From Oscillospiraceae bacterium (GTDB taxonomy: Bacteria; Bacillota; Clostridia; Oscillospirales; Oscillospiraceae): a DNA stretch of 64,000 nucleotides. Below, in pieces: positions 28,859-38,664 of the stretch; within the stretch, counting starts at the first letter, position 1; the number at the start of each line of letters is the position of its first letter. The position numbers and the translations under genes were made by a program. The notes beneath the pieces were generated by a model that was not told where the DNA came from, ran no database searches, and saw only the letters and a program-made list of their open reading frames with translations. The stretch spans positions 124,001-188,000 of the forward strand of contig JAAWQX010000001.1 of NCBI GenBank assembly GCA_022800755.1, given 5' to 3'.

Positions 28859-29312
28859 TTGCCATCAGACATTCCAGCCCTTGATTTTCAGCGCTTTCCG
28901 GTCGTTTTTACTAAGAAAAATCGCCGGAACCCGAAGGTCTGATGCTCTTGTCTCCGTCCGCTGATTTCCTGTTATGGGTCAAAACATGGGTCAACGAAAA
29001 AATGTTGAATATATCCTCAAAAAATATCGCAACTCACGAAAAGGATCTGAAAATAAAACGAGCTAAACTTCAGAAATTGTAATGAGAAACAAAAAGTGAC
29101 CGCAAATATCTTGACAAATATGTATATGCATTAGAAAATTTAAAATTATTAACATGAATCAAAGAGGGCCAATGCAGAAGCAATGGTCCTCTTTGATTTA
29201 GCTTACAAAACAGCTTGGGAGTATTTAAAGTAAGGTATTGTATTGGAGAGTTTGAGGAAGTATTGAAAGGAGAGTTTTTTCTCCCAAACTGTTGAGAATT
29301 AAAATACCGAAA

Positions 29313-30782
29313 TCAACCAAAGAATGAGAAAATCACAGGGCCAACGGGAACACCGACCAAGGCGATGACTAATGCAAGAATCCCTTCAAGAATGATGCCG
29401 TACTTATATACGTTCTTGGGAGATATCCATTCGGAATTGCCGTGCAGCATCGCGCCGGCCATGGAGCTGGAGGGCATGATGAGACCCTGAAGCAGAACCG
29501 GGCAGAACAGCGCGATCATGACTGCCGGACTGTAGGTGATGTTCTGGAGCAGCGTAATACCGATGGGAACCATGATCGTGATACATACGATGTTGTTGAT
29601 GACATTCGTCAAAATCAGGCCGATAATCAGCAGGATCGCCATGCTCACCAGCGGAGAATTGATGGAGGTGATGGGCATGAGCATATTCGACAGGAACGCC
29701 GGAATGCCGGTAGTTGGATCTGTGAGCTTACCAGATACCAGCAAAGCCGTGGCCACCAGCATCACCATGCCGTAGGGGATCCCCACCTTCAGGCACTCGG
29801 CAAAATCAAACATCTTTCCGTTTTCTCCGTTGTCCGTCAAGGACAGGCAAACCAGGATCACGGCGAACGCGCCGGAGAATCCGGTGTTGGTCAGAATTTT
29901 GGTCAGCGCAAGGTCTGCCGGCAGGAAGTTCGGCAAAATCTGCACCAGGCAGAACAAGAGGGTGTAAACAGAGATGATCTTGTGCTTTTTCGTAACGACC
30001 AAATCCTCGCTGGCGACCAGATCATCGGGGATCTCGTAGCTGACTTTGATCCGCAGCAGATATTTGCTGGCAAAATACATGGCGGCAAGGCAGATCACAC
30101 TCAGTAAAAGGTTCAACAGTACATAGGGGATAAATCCGATGACCAATTCCGGGTCTGTCGCTCTCAATACGCCAAAGCAAATTTGCGTAAACGCGTTGTA
30201 CGGCAAAACGGTGCCACCCAGATAGGCCGCTACGAGAATGCCGATGATGACAACCGCGGTGTAGGGCGTTTTCTTTTCCATGTTCGCCCGTCTGACCACT
30301 TCGTAGAACATTTCCCAGCACAAAATGATGATCGCGGTGGTAGCCGTGGTGACTGCGGAGCTCACAAAGGTCGCGATCCAAAACGCCAGGGCAAGGGCCC
30401 ACGGCCCTTTACGGGCAAATTTACGGGAGAGGATGTACTTTGCGATCAATGTGATCAGGCCGCTCTTCTCAACCGCATAGCAAAAGGCCAGGGCCAGAAA
30501 TACCATGTGCAGCGTGGCATTGCCGAATGCCGCGGTGAAGATGCCGCCGACGGTGTTTTCGCCAATAAAGCCTGTCAAAAACAACGCCAGAACGCTGGGC
30601 CAGAATACCTCGCCCACAGTCCATGCGTAGATGCATCCGAAGAAAATCCCCAGCACCGCCATGCCGTCTTTGGTGATCGAACCAATGGGGGGCAGGAAAC
30701 GGAACAAAAACATCAATGCTAATACAATGATGGTATGAATCAGCTTTTTACGGTCCATAGTCGGTTTTGTCGTTGCGCTCAT
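29313..30782 (-). CDS. SLC13/DASS-family anion transporter
   Basis: Polytopic 489-aa protein; AVEKSGLITLIAKYIL, VSSAVTTATTAIIILCWEMFYE, NVINNIVCITIMVPIGI. Confidence 0.8.
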   Translation of the reverse strand: MSATTKPTMDRKKLIHTIIVLALMFLFRFLPPIGSITKDGMAVLGIFFGCIYAWTVGEVFWPSVLALFLTGFIGENTVGGIFTAAFGNATLHMVFLALAFCYAVEKSGLITLIAKYILSRKFARKGPWALALAFWIATFVSSAVTTATTAIIILCWEMFYEVVRRANMEKKTPYTAVVIIGILVAAYLGGTVLPYNAFTQICFGVLRATDPELVIGFIPYVLLNLLLSVICLAAMYFASKYLLRIKVSYEIPDDLVASEDLVVTKKHKIISVYTLLFCLVQILPNFLPADLALTKILTNTGFSGAFAVILVCLSLTDNGENGKMFDFAECLKVGIPYGMVMLVATALLVSGKLTDPTTGIPAFLSNMLMPITSINSPLVSMAILLIIGLILTNVINNIVCITIMVPIGITLLQNITYSPAVMIALFCPVLLQGLIMPSSSMAGAMLHGNSEWISPKNVYKYGIILEGILALVIALVGVPVGPVIFSFFG

Positions 30783-30809
30783 AGTACTCTCTATCTCCTT
30801 TTTGTAGAT

Positions 30810-31568
30810 TTATATGCATGTCCAGCCGCCGTCGCAAGGAATGATGGCACCTGTTACATACGATGATTCTTCCGCGGCCAAATAGCACACTGTCGAATCC
30901 AGTTCACCCTCATTTCCTGGACGTCTCATGGGCGTGTGGGCATTAATCCACGGCCCCATTGCTTCCATTCGCTCGGGCGCGTTGGATTCAGATTCAAAAA
31001 AGCCGGGGAGAATACAGTTGACGGTAATGCCCGTCAGCGCCCATTCAGCCGCTGCCGCCCGGGTGAAATTGATCACGCCGCCCTTGCAGGCGTGATAAGC
31101 CGCAACGTGGATTTCCTGCAGCCCGCCAACACCCATGACAGACGAAATGTTGATGATCCTGCCGTAGTGGTTTTTCAGCATCTCGCGGCCGAATTCCCGG
31201 GTACACATCATCACGCCGGTGAGGTCTACCGCTACAACCGTCTCCCATCCTTCCGTGGGGTAGTCCTCAAGTGGACTGGGGAAACCTCTGCCTGCGTTGT
31301 TTACAAGAATGTCGATCTTTCCATAGGTTGCCATGGTTTCTGCCACAGCAGCTTTGATTTCATCTTCTTTGGTCACATCGCAGCGAATCGGAAGCACACG
31401 AACTCCCGTTTTTTCCACGATTTCTTTGGCTACGTCGTCCAACTTTTCTTTTCTCCGGGCAAGGAGCACCAGATCCGCGCCCTGCCGTGCCAACGCCAGT
31501 GCAAACTGCCGCCCAAGTCCCGCGGATGCCCCTGTTACCACGGCAACCCGGTTGTTTAGCTCAAACAT
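30810..31568 (-). CDS. Short-chain dehydrogenase/reductase (SDR)
   Basis: VAVVTGASAGLGRQFALALA, LVNNAGRG, YHACKGGVINFTRAAA. Confidence 0.93.
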   Translation of the reverse strand: MFELNNRVAVVTGASAGLGRQFALALARQGADLVLLARRKEKLDDVAKEIVEKTGVRVLPIRCDVTKEDEIKAAVAETMATYGKIDILVNNAGRGFPSPLEDYPTEGWETVVAVDLTGVMMCTREFGREMLKNHYGRIINISSVMGVGGLQEIHVAAYHACKGGVINFTRAAAAEWALTGITVNCILPGFFESESNAPERMEAMGPWINAHTPMRRPGNEGELDSTVCYLAAEESSYVTGAIIPCDGGWTCI

Positions 31569-31602
31569 TTGACTGTCACCTTCCTTTTTGATTCGCTGAA
31601 GA

Positions 31603-32388
31603 TCAATCCTTCGCATCCATACCGCCGTCCAAACGGAGGCCGGAGCCGTTTACATGCGCGGACAATTCCGACGCAAGGTAAAGCGCCATATACGCCACTT
31701 CCTCCGGACGGCAATACCGTTTGTCCGGGGAGCCGGCGGTCATCGCCTGCATACGCTCCTCGTGGTTCGCCAGGTGCGGCAGCTGCATTTGCTCAATGCG
31801 GCGGATCATGGGCGTGTCGATCCCGCCGGGACAGATGCAGTTGACATGCACCCCGTAAGGCGCAAGCTCCAAGGTGGCGGATTTGGCCAGACCGTAAGTC
31901 GCGTGCTTGGACGCGGAGTACTGGCTCAAGCCCGGGGAACCTAAATACGCGCCGTGAGAGCAGTTGATGACGACGGCGCCGCTCATTTGACGCTTCATGA
32001 TCGGCGCGGTGTACTTCAGGGCGTAAAGGACACCGAAGGTGTTTACGCGGAATACCTCCATCCAATTTTCGATGGACGCATCCTCCAGCAAGGCGCGTTT
32101 TCCTTCATATCCCTGATTGACAACCAGCACGTCTATCCGGCCAAAGCGCGTATAAGCGGCTTTGATGAACGCTTCTACCTGCTGCTCGACCGTCATGTCA
32201 ACAACGTCGGTCATGATGCGTTCGGCGGGAATTCCCATCGGCGCGATCACCGCATCCAGCTTCTCCTGCGCGGTTGAGCTCACCGCCAGACGGCAGCCCT
32301 CCTCCGCAAACGCCTGAACAAGCGCCTGTCCGCAGCCGCCGGTTCCCGCCGTGATCACAACGACCTTGTCTTTTAATTTTAAATCCAT
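31603..32388 (-). CDS. Short-chain dehydrogenase/reductase (SDR)
   Basis: VVVITAGTGGCGQALVQAFAEEG, YSASKHATYGLAKSATLELAPYGVHVNCICPGG. Confidence 0.92.
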   Translation of the reverse strand: MDLKLKDKVVVITAGTGGCGQALVQAFAEEGCRLAVSSTAQEKLDAVIAPMGIPAERIMTDVVDMTVEQQVEAFIKAAYTRFGRIDVLVVNQGYEGKRALLEDASIENWMEVFRVNTFGVLYALKYTAPIMKRQMSGAVVINCSHGAYLGSPGLSQYSASKHATYGLAKSATLELAPYGVHVNCICPGGIDTPMIRRIEQMQLPHLANHEERMQAMTAGSPDKRYCRPEEVAYMALYLASELSAHVNGSGLRLDGGMDAKD

Positions 32389-32409
32389 GATAGTTCCTTT
32401 CTCCCGCAC

Positions 32410-32895
32410 TTACGCATCGTCGGGTAAGGAGGTCAGCGCGTACACGTCATACTGCACTTTCAGCGGGGTTTTCGTTCTGTCCACCTGACCGATCCCGAAG
32501 CACTGCTTCCGGTTGAGCCAGAGGTATTCTTCATCCTCGGTTTCAAAATTCACCGCCGTGCAGATGTAATTTACATCCGGGAAGCGGCCGTTACAGTAAT
32601 CCTCGTATCCGTTCTCGCCGGTATCCATCCGGCCGGTGTACTGCATGTAGATTTTCGCGCCGCTTTCCGTTTCGATCATAGCCCGGACATCAGGGCAGGA
32701 CACGCCGTCCTTGCGGATCACGCACCAGTCGCCGCCGCCGGGCAGGATCTTTCCGCGGATCTTATCGCCCCATACCTCGCCGTCGGTAATATAGCCGATG
32801 TTCCGAAGCCCCATGGGCGATTTGACCATGCGGTACATGTCGCCAATGTTGCAGGAGTAGGAAAACAGATATTCATAACTGAACTTGTTGAGCAT
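32410..32895 (-). CDS. DUF3237-family protein
   Basis: GEVWGDKIRGKILPGGGDWCVIRKDGVSCPDVRAMIETESGAKIYMQYTGRMD. Confidence 0.75.
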   Translation of the reverse strand: MLNKFSYEYLFSYSCNIGDMYRMVKSPMGLRNIGYITDGEVWGDKIRGKILPGGGDWCVIRKDGVSCPDVRAMIETESGAKIYMQYTGRMDTGENGYEDYCNGRFPDVNYICTAVNFETEDEEYLWLNRKQCFGIGQVDRTKTPLKVQYDVYALTSLPDDA

Positions 32896-32911
32896 CGTCT
32901 CCCCGCCTCCT

Positions 32912-34864
32912 TTAGAAATCCTGCAGCGCCATGGCCGCGTAAAAGCCCTCGCGAATCGCGTTGCCCGCCTTGGCCGGCTCATGGCAGTCCCCGATCACGG
33001 TGGTTTTTGTGGGATACTTGTGCAAAATCTCTTTTGCGACTTCCATATTGACCTTACGTCCGAACGCGCCTACAATCACGTCAGCCGGCAGAAGCTGCTG
33101 GCCGTCTTGGGTCTCCACCACAACGCCCTCGTCGGTAATACCCACTACCTTGGTGTCTGTCAGACGCTTCACGCCGTATTCATCCATCATGCGATTGATG
33201 CTGATGGCGTTGATGTACATTACATCCGCACCGATTTTAGAGCGCATCTCTATAATGGTGATCTCCCGGCCGAGGGGAGCGTATTCCAGCGCCGTGTCGC
33301 AGGCAGAAAGACCTCCGCCGCAAATTACAACATTCTTGCCCTCCGGCAAGCCGTCCTTATGCACATCAAATACATCGATCACCTTTTTGTTGTCTATGCC
33401 GGGGATCGGCGGAATGAGCGCATTGGAGCCGGTGGCTACAAAAATTGCGTCCGCAGTGTCCAGGCAGGGACTGTTCACGTCGATCTCCGTATTCAATTTC
33501 ACGTCAACATGCAGTTTTTCCAGCTGATGCTCGTACCACCGGATGAGTTCCCGGATACGCGCTTTGAAGTCACCCGTGGCGATGGTCTTGAACGTGCCGC
33601 CCAAGGCGTCGTTTTTATCATAAAGCGTCACATGACATCCACGCTCCGCGGCGCAGCGGGCCGCTTCCATCCCGCCGGGGCCGCCGCCGATCACAACAAC
33701 ATTCTGCGGACGCTCCAAGGGCTTGACTTCCATGCTTTCCTCAAATCCCGCGGAGGGATTCACCGTGCAGGAAAGTTGTGTTCTCCGTCCGAATATCCGG
33801 CCGATACACTCCTCGTTGCAAATGATGCAGGGGCGAATGTCCTCACGCTTCCCGCAGCGGAGTTTATTGGCAAACGCCGGATCCGCGATGGACTGGCGGC
33901 CGAATTGGATCATGTCCGCATGACCGCTCTTAAGCAGCGCCACAGCGGATTCCATGGAATGGTTTCCGGCATTGATAATCGGTTTGGTCAAATGCTTGCG
34001 CGCTTCCTCGCACACATACGCCATGCACGCATCGCCGTTGTAGCGGCTGGGGAAAATATAATCTTCCGTCTCATAGCAGCCGGCGTCCACGTCAAACGCG
34101 TCGATTCCCGATTTATCCAGCACGTCCAAAATCTTCATGCTTTCTTCAATATCTCTGCCGCCGGGGAAGCGGTGATCCAGAGAAATTCGGAATGTGATGG
34201 GGAATTTCGGGCCTACAACTCTGCGGATACTGTCAACCGCTTCCAACGCAAAACGGCAACGGTTTTCAAAGCTTCCGCCGTATTCGTCGGTGCGCTTGTT
34301 CCACACTTCGGACAAAAACTGGTCGATGAGATACCCGGCATGGGCATGGATCTGGATTCCGTCAAATCCGCTGCGTCTGGCAAACTCCGCCGCAACTTTG
34401 AAATCCTCCATCGCGCTTTTGATCTCGTCCCGGGTCATGGCGCGGCAAAGAACGTCATGGTTGAAGTGAGCGGGAACCGCGGACGCGCTTACGGGCGGCT
34501 CCGGATTGCCGAGGTCAAGCTTACTGTTTCTCCCAGTACCCGGGCTGAGCTGCAGGAAAAACTTGGCGCCCCAGCGGTGCGCCCGCTCCACAAGAACGGT
34601 CGCTTTCGGGATGCAATGAATATCATCAACGTGGATGCTGGGGCTGCCCTGGGCAAGCCGGGTATTGATGTACGCCGAGCCGGTGTGCAGCAGTCCGATG
34701 CCGCCTTTCGCCCGCTCCTCGAAATAACGAAGCCCCTGCTCACTGTCAGTGCCCTCCTGGTCGTAAGCAAAGGTTCCCATGGGAGACATGCTGATACGGT
34801 TTTTAATCAGAACACCATTGATTTCAATTGGCTCCCAGAGGATTTTGTAGTCATCTTGATTCAT
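32912..34864 (-). CDS. NADH:flavin oxidoreductase / enoate reductase-like protein
   Basis: EIGVLIKNRISMSPMGTF-type start, CIICNEECIGRIFGRRTQLSCTVNPSAG Fe-S motif, VVVIGGGPGGMEAARCAAERGCHVTLYDK. Confidence 0.93.
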   Translation of the reverse strand: MNQDDYKILWEPIEINGVLIKNRISMSPMGTFAYDQEGTDSEQGLRYFEERAKGGIGLLHTGSAYINTRLAQGSPSIHVDDIHCIPKATVLVERAHRWGAKFFLQLSPGTGRNSKLDLGNPEPPVSASAVPAHFNHDVLCRAMTRDEIKSAMEDFKVAAEFARRSGFDGIQIHAHAGYLIDQFLSEVWNKRTDEYGGSFENRCRFALEAVDSIRRVVGPKFPITFRISLDHRFPGGRDIEESMKILDVLDKSGIDAFDVDAGCYETEDYIFPSRYNGDACMAYVCEEARKHLTKPIINAGNHSMESAVALLKSGHADMIQFGRQSIADPAFANKLRCGKREDIRPCIICNEECIGRIFGRRTQLSCTVNPSAGFEESMEVKPLERPQNVVVIGGGPGGMEAARCAAERGCHVTLYDKNDALGGTFKTIATGDFKARIRELIRWYEHQLEKLHVDVKLNTEIDVNSPCLDTADAIFVATGSNALIPPIPGIDNKKVIDVFDVHKDGLPEGKNVVICGGGLSACDTALEYAPLGREITIIEMRSKIGADVMYINAISINRMMDEYGVKRLTDTKVVGITDEGVVVETQDGQQLLPADVIVGAFGRKVNMEVAKEILHKYPTKTTVIGDCHEPAKAGNAIREGFYAAMALQDF

Positions 34865-34924
34865 AATTGCCTCCTTACGGTTTGATTGCTATCATAGTAG
34901 CATGGCGGTACCACAAAATCATTA

Positions 34925-34934
34925 GACAATTGTC
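34925..34934. promoter_or_regulatory. GACAATTGTC palindrome in the divergent enoate reductase / PucR intergenic region
   Basis: Perfect 10-bp palindrome between divergent genes. Confidence 0.4.
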
Positions 34935-35063
34935 GTCTTTTTGACAAAGTTTTTCCACCATTTGAACAAAAACTGCGATGCGTTCGTTGACAGGCATTTT
35001 TCCAAATGGTACAATGCTGGTACAGGTATGGTCACAATATGGAAGAAACAGGAAGGGGCAAAC

Positions 35064-36290
35064 GTGCGGTATCTTGATTTCGAAAAAATTCAAACGATCC
35101 TGCTGGACTGCATTTTTGACAATTCGCCGATCTCTCAAATGCTGTGTTCGGTGTACGCGGAAACACATCTGCCGACCATCGCGTTTGACGTATCATTCAA
35201 GCTCATTGCCTATTGTTTTGAACGTCCGTTTTTTATTCCGGGGTGGGAATATCTCGCGACATTCGGCACATTCACAGAAACGGATGTGCTGTCCAAGAAC
35301 TTTCTTCACCTGAGCGAACAGGTTATGGAGGGCCGGACAAGCCAAATCGTGTATACGGCCGGCCGGGCCGATCTGAAAACCGCGTTCGGCCCCATTTTTC
35401 AGGAAAATACCCTCATCGGCTATGTGGCTACGCTTACGCAGGATGTGGATATGGATGAAGCCGTTGCGCTGAATGAGCTGGTGTGTAAAAGCGTGTCAAA
35501 TATTTGGGAGCTTAGCCAGTTTACGGAAATTGAAATTGCATGCAGGGACATTCTTCTGGGCGGCGTCCTTTCCGATTCCGTATCCCGGCAGTTTTATCGC
35601 CGATACCGACCGCCGTATGCCATGGCCGTGATCCGCACGGATTTCCTGGGCTTCGCAAAAACAAATTATATCAAAAGCCTGCTGGGGCAGCGGGATGACT
35701 GCTATGCCGTGATCGGCCCCTTGGGCAATTTGCGGGTCCTCTTCGGTGATGTCCGCACACAGACCCAACTGGAGGATGTCAAGCAGTTGCTGTACGACAT
35801 CGCGGAGAAATATGACTGCGCGGCATTCCTCTCCGACCAATTCGTGTCGGCAGATGACGCCGGCGCTGCCATCATTCAGCTCCAGCTGCTGTTTGAATCT
35901 CACGCCGCGCTGCACAGGAAAGACCGGGTCATGGATTTCGTTACCCACTACATCGATGCAATGTGCTTCGCCTTGACCCAAAATAACAGTTTTGACCGCA
36001 AGTATTATTTGCGTAGCATCGGGAAGCTCCAGACGATGTATCCTCGCAAATGCGCCGAGCTTATAGGCACGTTGGACGCCTATTTTGCCAATATGTTCAA
36101 TGTGTCCACAGCAGCCGCGGCGTTGGGGATTCACAAAAACAGTGTTAACTACCGGTTAAAGAATGTGTGCAAGGCATTAGACTTGGATATAAACGATCAC
36201 ACGCAGATCGACGCGCTCTTTCTGGAATTGCAGTTGTATCATACATTGCAGGCATTGGAGGATAATGAGCATGGAAGCGAAATCAATTGA
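35064..36290 (+). CDS. PucR/CdaR-type helix-turn-helix regulator
   Basis: FNVSTAAAALGIHKNSVNYRLKNVCKALDLDIND; GTG start after AGGAAGGGG. Confidence 0.85.
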   Translation: MRYLDFEKIQTILLDCIFDNSPISQMLCSVYAETHLPTIAFDVSFKLIAYCFERPFFIPGWEYLATFGTFTETDVLSKNFLHLSEQVMEGRTSQIVYTAGRADLKTAFGPIFQENTLIGYVATLTQDVDMDEAVALNELVCKSVSNIWELSQFTEIEIACRDILLGGVLSDSVSRQFYRRYRPPYAMAVIRTDFLGFAKTNYIKSLLGQRDDCYAVIGPLGNLRVLFGDVRTQTQLEDVKQLLYDIAEKYDCAAFLSDQFVSADDAGAAIIQLQLLFESHAALHRKDRVMDFVTHYIDAMCFALTQNNSFDRKYYLRSIGKLQTMYPRKCAELIGTLDAYFANMFNVSTAAAALGIHKNSVNYRLKNVCKALDLDINDHTQIDALFLELQLYHTLQALEDNEHGSEIN

Positions 36291-37434
36291 CGGGATCCTT
36301 TTGACCGGGCTGCACAACAAGCTGCCGATTGACGAAATCCTGAGACAGGCAGCACAGGCCGCTGGGATTGAGCTATGCCTATACTCCGCAGAGCTTGAGA
36401 TTATTTTTACAAATACCGATCAAGCCGCATTGCGGAGCTTCAATGCTGTAATCAGTCACTTTTATCAAAATAATTTTGACCCCCGCAGCCTGCATTCAAT
36501 CGTATCATTTGACGAAAAAGCCTATGTAGTGCGGTCAATTTTCAAGGGGCACAACTGGGCGGGTATTTTGCTGGTTTATTTCCCGCAAGGGCAACAAACG
36601 GATGCGGCGCTGCTGTCTGTCGCGGATCGGCTGGCAAAGGTCTGCGGCGTACTGACCATACCCGATACCACGACCTCTTTCTATTACGGATTCAGAAAAC
36701 TGCTCGCGGCAAACCTTATTTTGAACTTGAACTCCGATGTACGGTTGGCGGCAAAAAATCCACTCATTCAAAAAATGAGTGGAAATTACATTGTATGCGC
36801 CCTTCGGGAGAAAAATGATAATCTTTCTGCGCTCAAACTTGCGGAACACAGTATTGAGAATCATTTTCAAAATGAACTGCATGTATTAAAAGATAAGCAG
36901 ATTCTGCTGTTTTTTCATCACCTTGGTACGCAAACAGAAAAATTGCCCACATGGATTTCCGAGCAAATTAAAGGATTTTGCCTGCAATACGGTCTGCTGT
37001 GCGGTGTATCCTCCTGCTTTGATACGCTGTTGGACAAAAATTACTTTATTCAGCAAGCGCTTAGCTGTCTGAATATCGCCGATCAACGCAATATCCTGAC
37101 TTATGCCGATAATATTCACTGCACGTTATTTTTTGAGGAAATTACCGAAGCATGGGGAACTGATACCTTTTCTTTGTACAAACTCCGCCAAATCTATGCT
37201 TACGACCAAGATAACGGCACAGAGTATTTTGCCACTTTGCGTGCTTGCCTTTTTGCGCATAACCGGGTAATCCAGGCCGCAAGCAGTTTATACATTAATC
37301 ACAGTACGCTTTTATACCGGAGAAAAAGGATGAAAGAACTATTTGATATCGACTTTTTGAATCCAATACAGGCAAATATACTGCGTATTGGAATCATGAA
37401 CTTTGAACATAACATTACATACCTCAAATCATGA
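36265..37434 (+). CDS. PucR/CdaR-like helix-turn-helix regulator (second, overlapping)
   Basis: VIQAASSLYINHSTLLYRRKRMKELFDIDF C-terminal HTH; overlaps the upstream gene by 26 nt. Confidence 0.75.
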   Translation: MSMEAKSIDGILLTGLHNKLPIDEILRQAAQAAGIELCLYSAELEIIFTNTDQAALRSFNAVISHFYQNNFDPRSLHSIVSFDEKAYVVRSIFKGHNWAGILLVYFPQGQQTDAALLSVADRLAKVCGVLTIPDTTTSFYYGFRKLLAANLILNLNSDVRLAAKNPLIQKMSGNYIVCALREKNDNLSALKLAEHSIENHFQNELHVLKDKQILLFFHHLGTQTEKLPTWISEQIKGFCLQYGLLCGVSSCFDTLLDKNYFIQQALSCLNIADQRNILTYADNIHCTLFFEEITEAWGTDTFSLYKLRQIYAYDQDNGTEYFATLRACLFAHNRVIQAASSLYINHSTLLYRRKRMKELFDIDFLNPIQANILRIGIMNFEHNITYLKS

Positions 37435-37464
37435 TATATTCGTAGTGATAATTCCAATCGTTTT

Positions 37465-37496
37465 AATAGAGGGACTCCATTGGAGTCACCTCTATT
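37465..37496 (+). terminator. Rho-independent terminator after the two PucR genes
   Basis: AATAGAGGGACTCCA-TTGGAGTCACCTCTATT followed by ATTTTT. Confidence 0.7.
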
Positions 37497-37582
37497 ATTT
37501 TTATCCTTTTCTTTTTGATAGGATTCGACACCCAGTATCTGTTACACTGGAATCGACAGGAAGCAACGAAAAGGGGTATCGA

Positions 37583-37705
37583 ATGTCCACGAACTTTTTC
37601 CAAATGAGCAATGAAATCTTTCACTACGGGCTAACGCCAAATGCGTTCACTGTGTACTGCTATCTCGTCTCTTGTGCAGGACAACAAACCTACCCGTTTG
37701 GGTAG
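37583..37705 (+). pseudogene. N-terminal fragment of an element-borne helix-turn-helix/replication-type protein
   Basis: MSTNFFQMSNEIFHYGLTPNAFTVYCYLVSCAGQQTYPFG* ends abruptly at a hairpin tract. Confidence 0.5.
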
Positions 37706-37780
37706 GGCAAGCAGAGCACAAGTCCGACAATGTCGGACTTGTGCTCGCCGGAATCCGGCGATTCCGGGCGGAAGCCCGGA
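37690..37780. other. Hairpin-rich oriT candidate upstream of mobC/relaxase
   Basis: Four consecutive inverted repeats (37690-37705, 37714-37746, 37746-37760, 37763-37780), directly 5' of mobC. Confidence 0.55.
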
Positions 37781-37804
37781 CCCACTTTTGGAACGGAGGA
37801 AACC

Positions 37805-38122
37805 ATGAGCCAGAACAAAGATAAGCGCATCACGTTTCGGGTTTCTCCAGAGGAACACCAGATCATTACAACCAAAGCAAGTACAGCGCAGATGACCGTC
37901 GGAACGTATGTTCGGGCCGCAGTTCTGAAACACAAGATCATCCGAGTGGAGGGGCTGAAAGAAATCGTCCATGAGATGAAGGCCATCGGCAGGAATCTCA
38001 ATCAGCTAACCACGCTGGCGAATATGGGACAGGTAGACGTTGTGGACCTTTCCCGCCTGACAGAGCAAATGAACGGTATCTACGAACAGATTAACGCATT
38101 GATATCAATGGAGAAACACTGA
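37805..38122 (+). CDS. MobC-like relaxosome accessory protein
   Basis: KRITFRVSPEEHQIITTKASTAQMTVGTYVRAAVLKHKI...EIVHEMKAIGRNLNQLTTLANMG. Confidence 0.85.
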   Translation: MSQNKDKRITFRVSPEEHQIITTKASTAQMTVGTYVRAAVLKHKIIRVEGLKEIVHEMKAIGRNLNQLTTLANMGQVDVVDLSRLTEQMNGIYEQINALISMEKH

Positions 38123-38664
38123 TGGCAACCGTAACATTTATTCCAAACAAGGCGCAGTCCACCAGCGCCATGAAAGGCGTTTTACAATACATAGCCCAAG
38201 AGAAGAAAACAGAAAATGGCAGCTTCGTGAGCGGGCTGAACTGCTCCCCGCAATTCTGCTTTCAAGAATTCACGGCCACACGAAAGCTGCACCATAAGAC
38301 AAGCTCTATGTATTTTTATCATTATGTGCAGTCGTTCCATCCGAGGGATCCTGTCACGCCTGAACAAGCCCATGAGATCGCAGTTGCATTGGACTGCATT
38401 CGCAGACAAACAAAGTGGAAGAGCCAATCGCCACACCGGAACCGATACAAGCAGAGGTCACGACAGCACCGCTACCCACACCAGAAGCAGGAATCGAAAT
38501 CATCGAGCCAGAAGTCGATGAACCTGTTATCGAAGCCCCCACGCCAGAACCGACAACAGAGCCAAAAATCCAACAGCCAACAACCAACCAATTTGTACAA
38601 GCTGGCAATATGGTCTACGTTCCCGGTTTCGGCTGGTTTGAAAGCCAAGGCGAGGGTACGGTAA
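38122..38664 (+). pseudogene. MobA/VirD2-type relaxase, truncated after ~90 aa
   Basis: MATVTFIPNKAQSTSAMKGVLQYIAQEKKT...HYVQSFHPRDPVTPEQAHEIAVALD, then low-complexity out-of-frame sequence. Confidence 0.75.

Noticed and set aside
32885-34885. 666-aa plus-strand ORF
   Set aside because: Antisense to the Fe-S enoate reductase, which has clear family motifs on the other strand.
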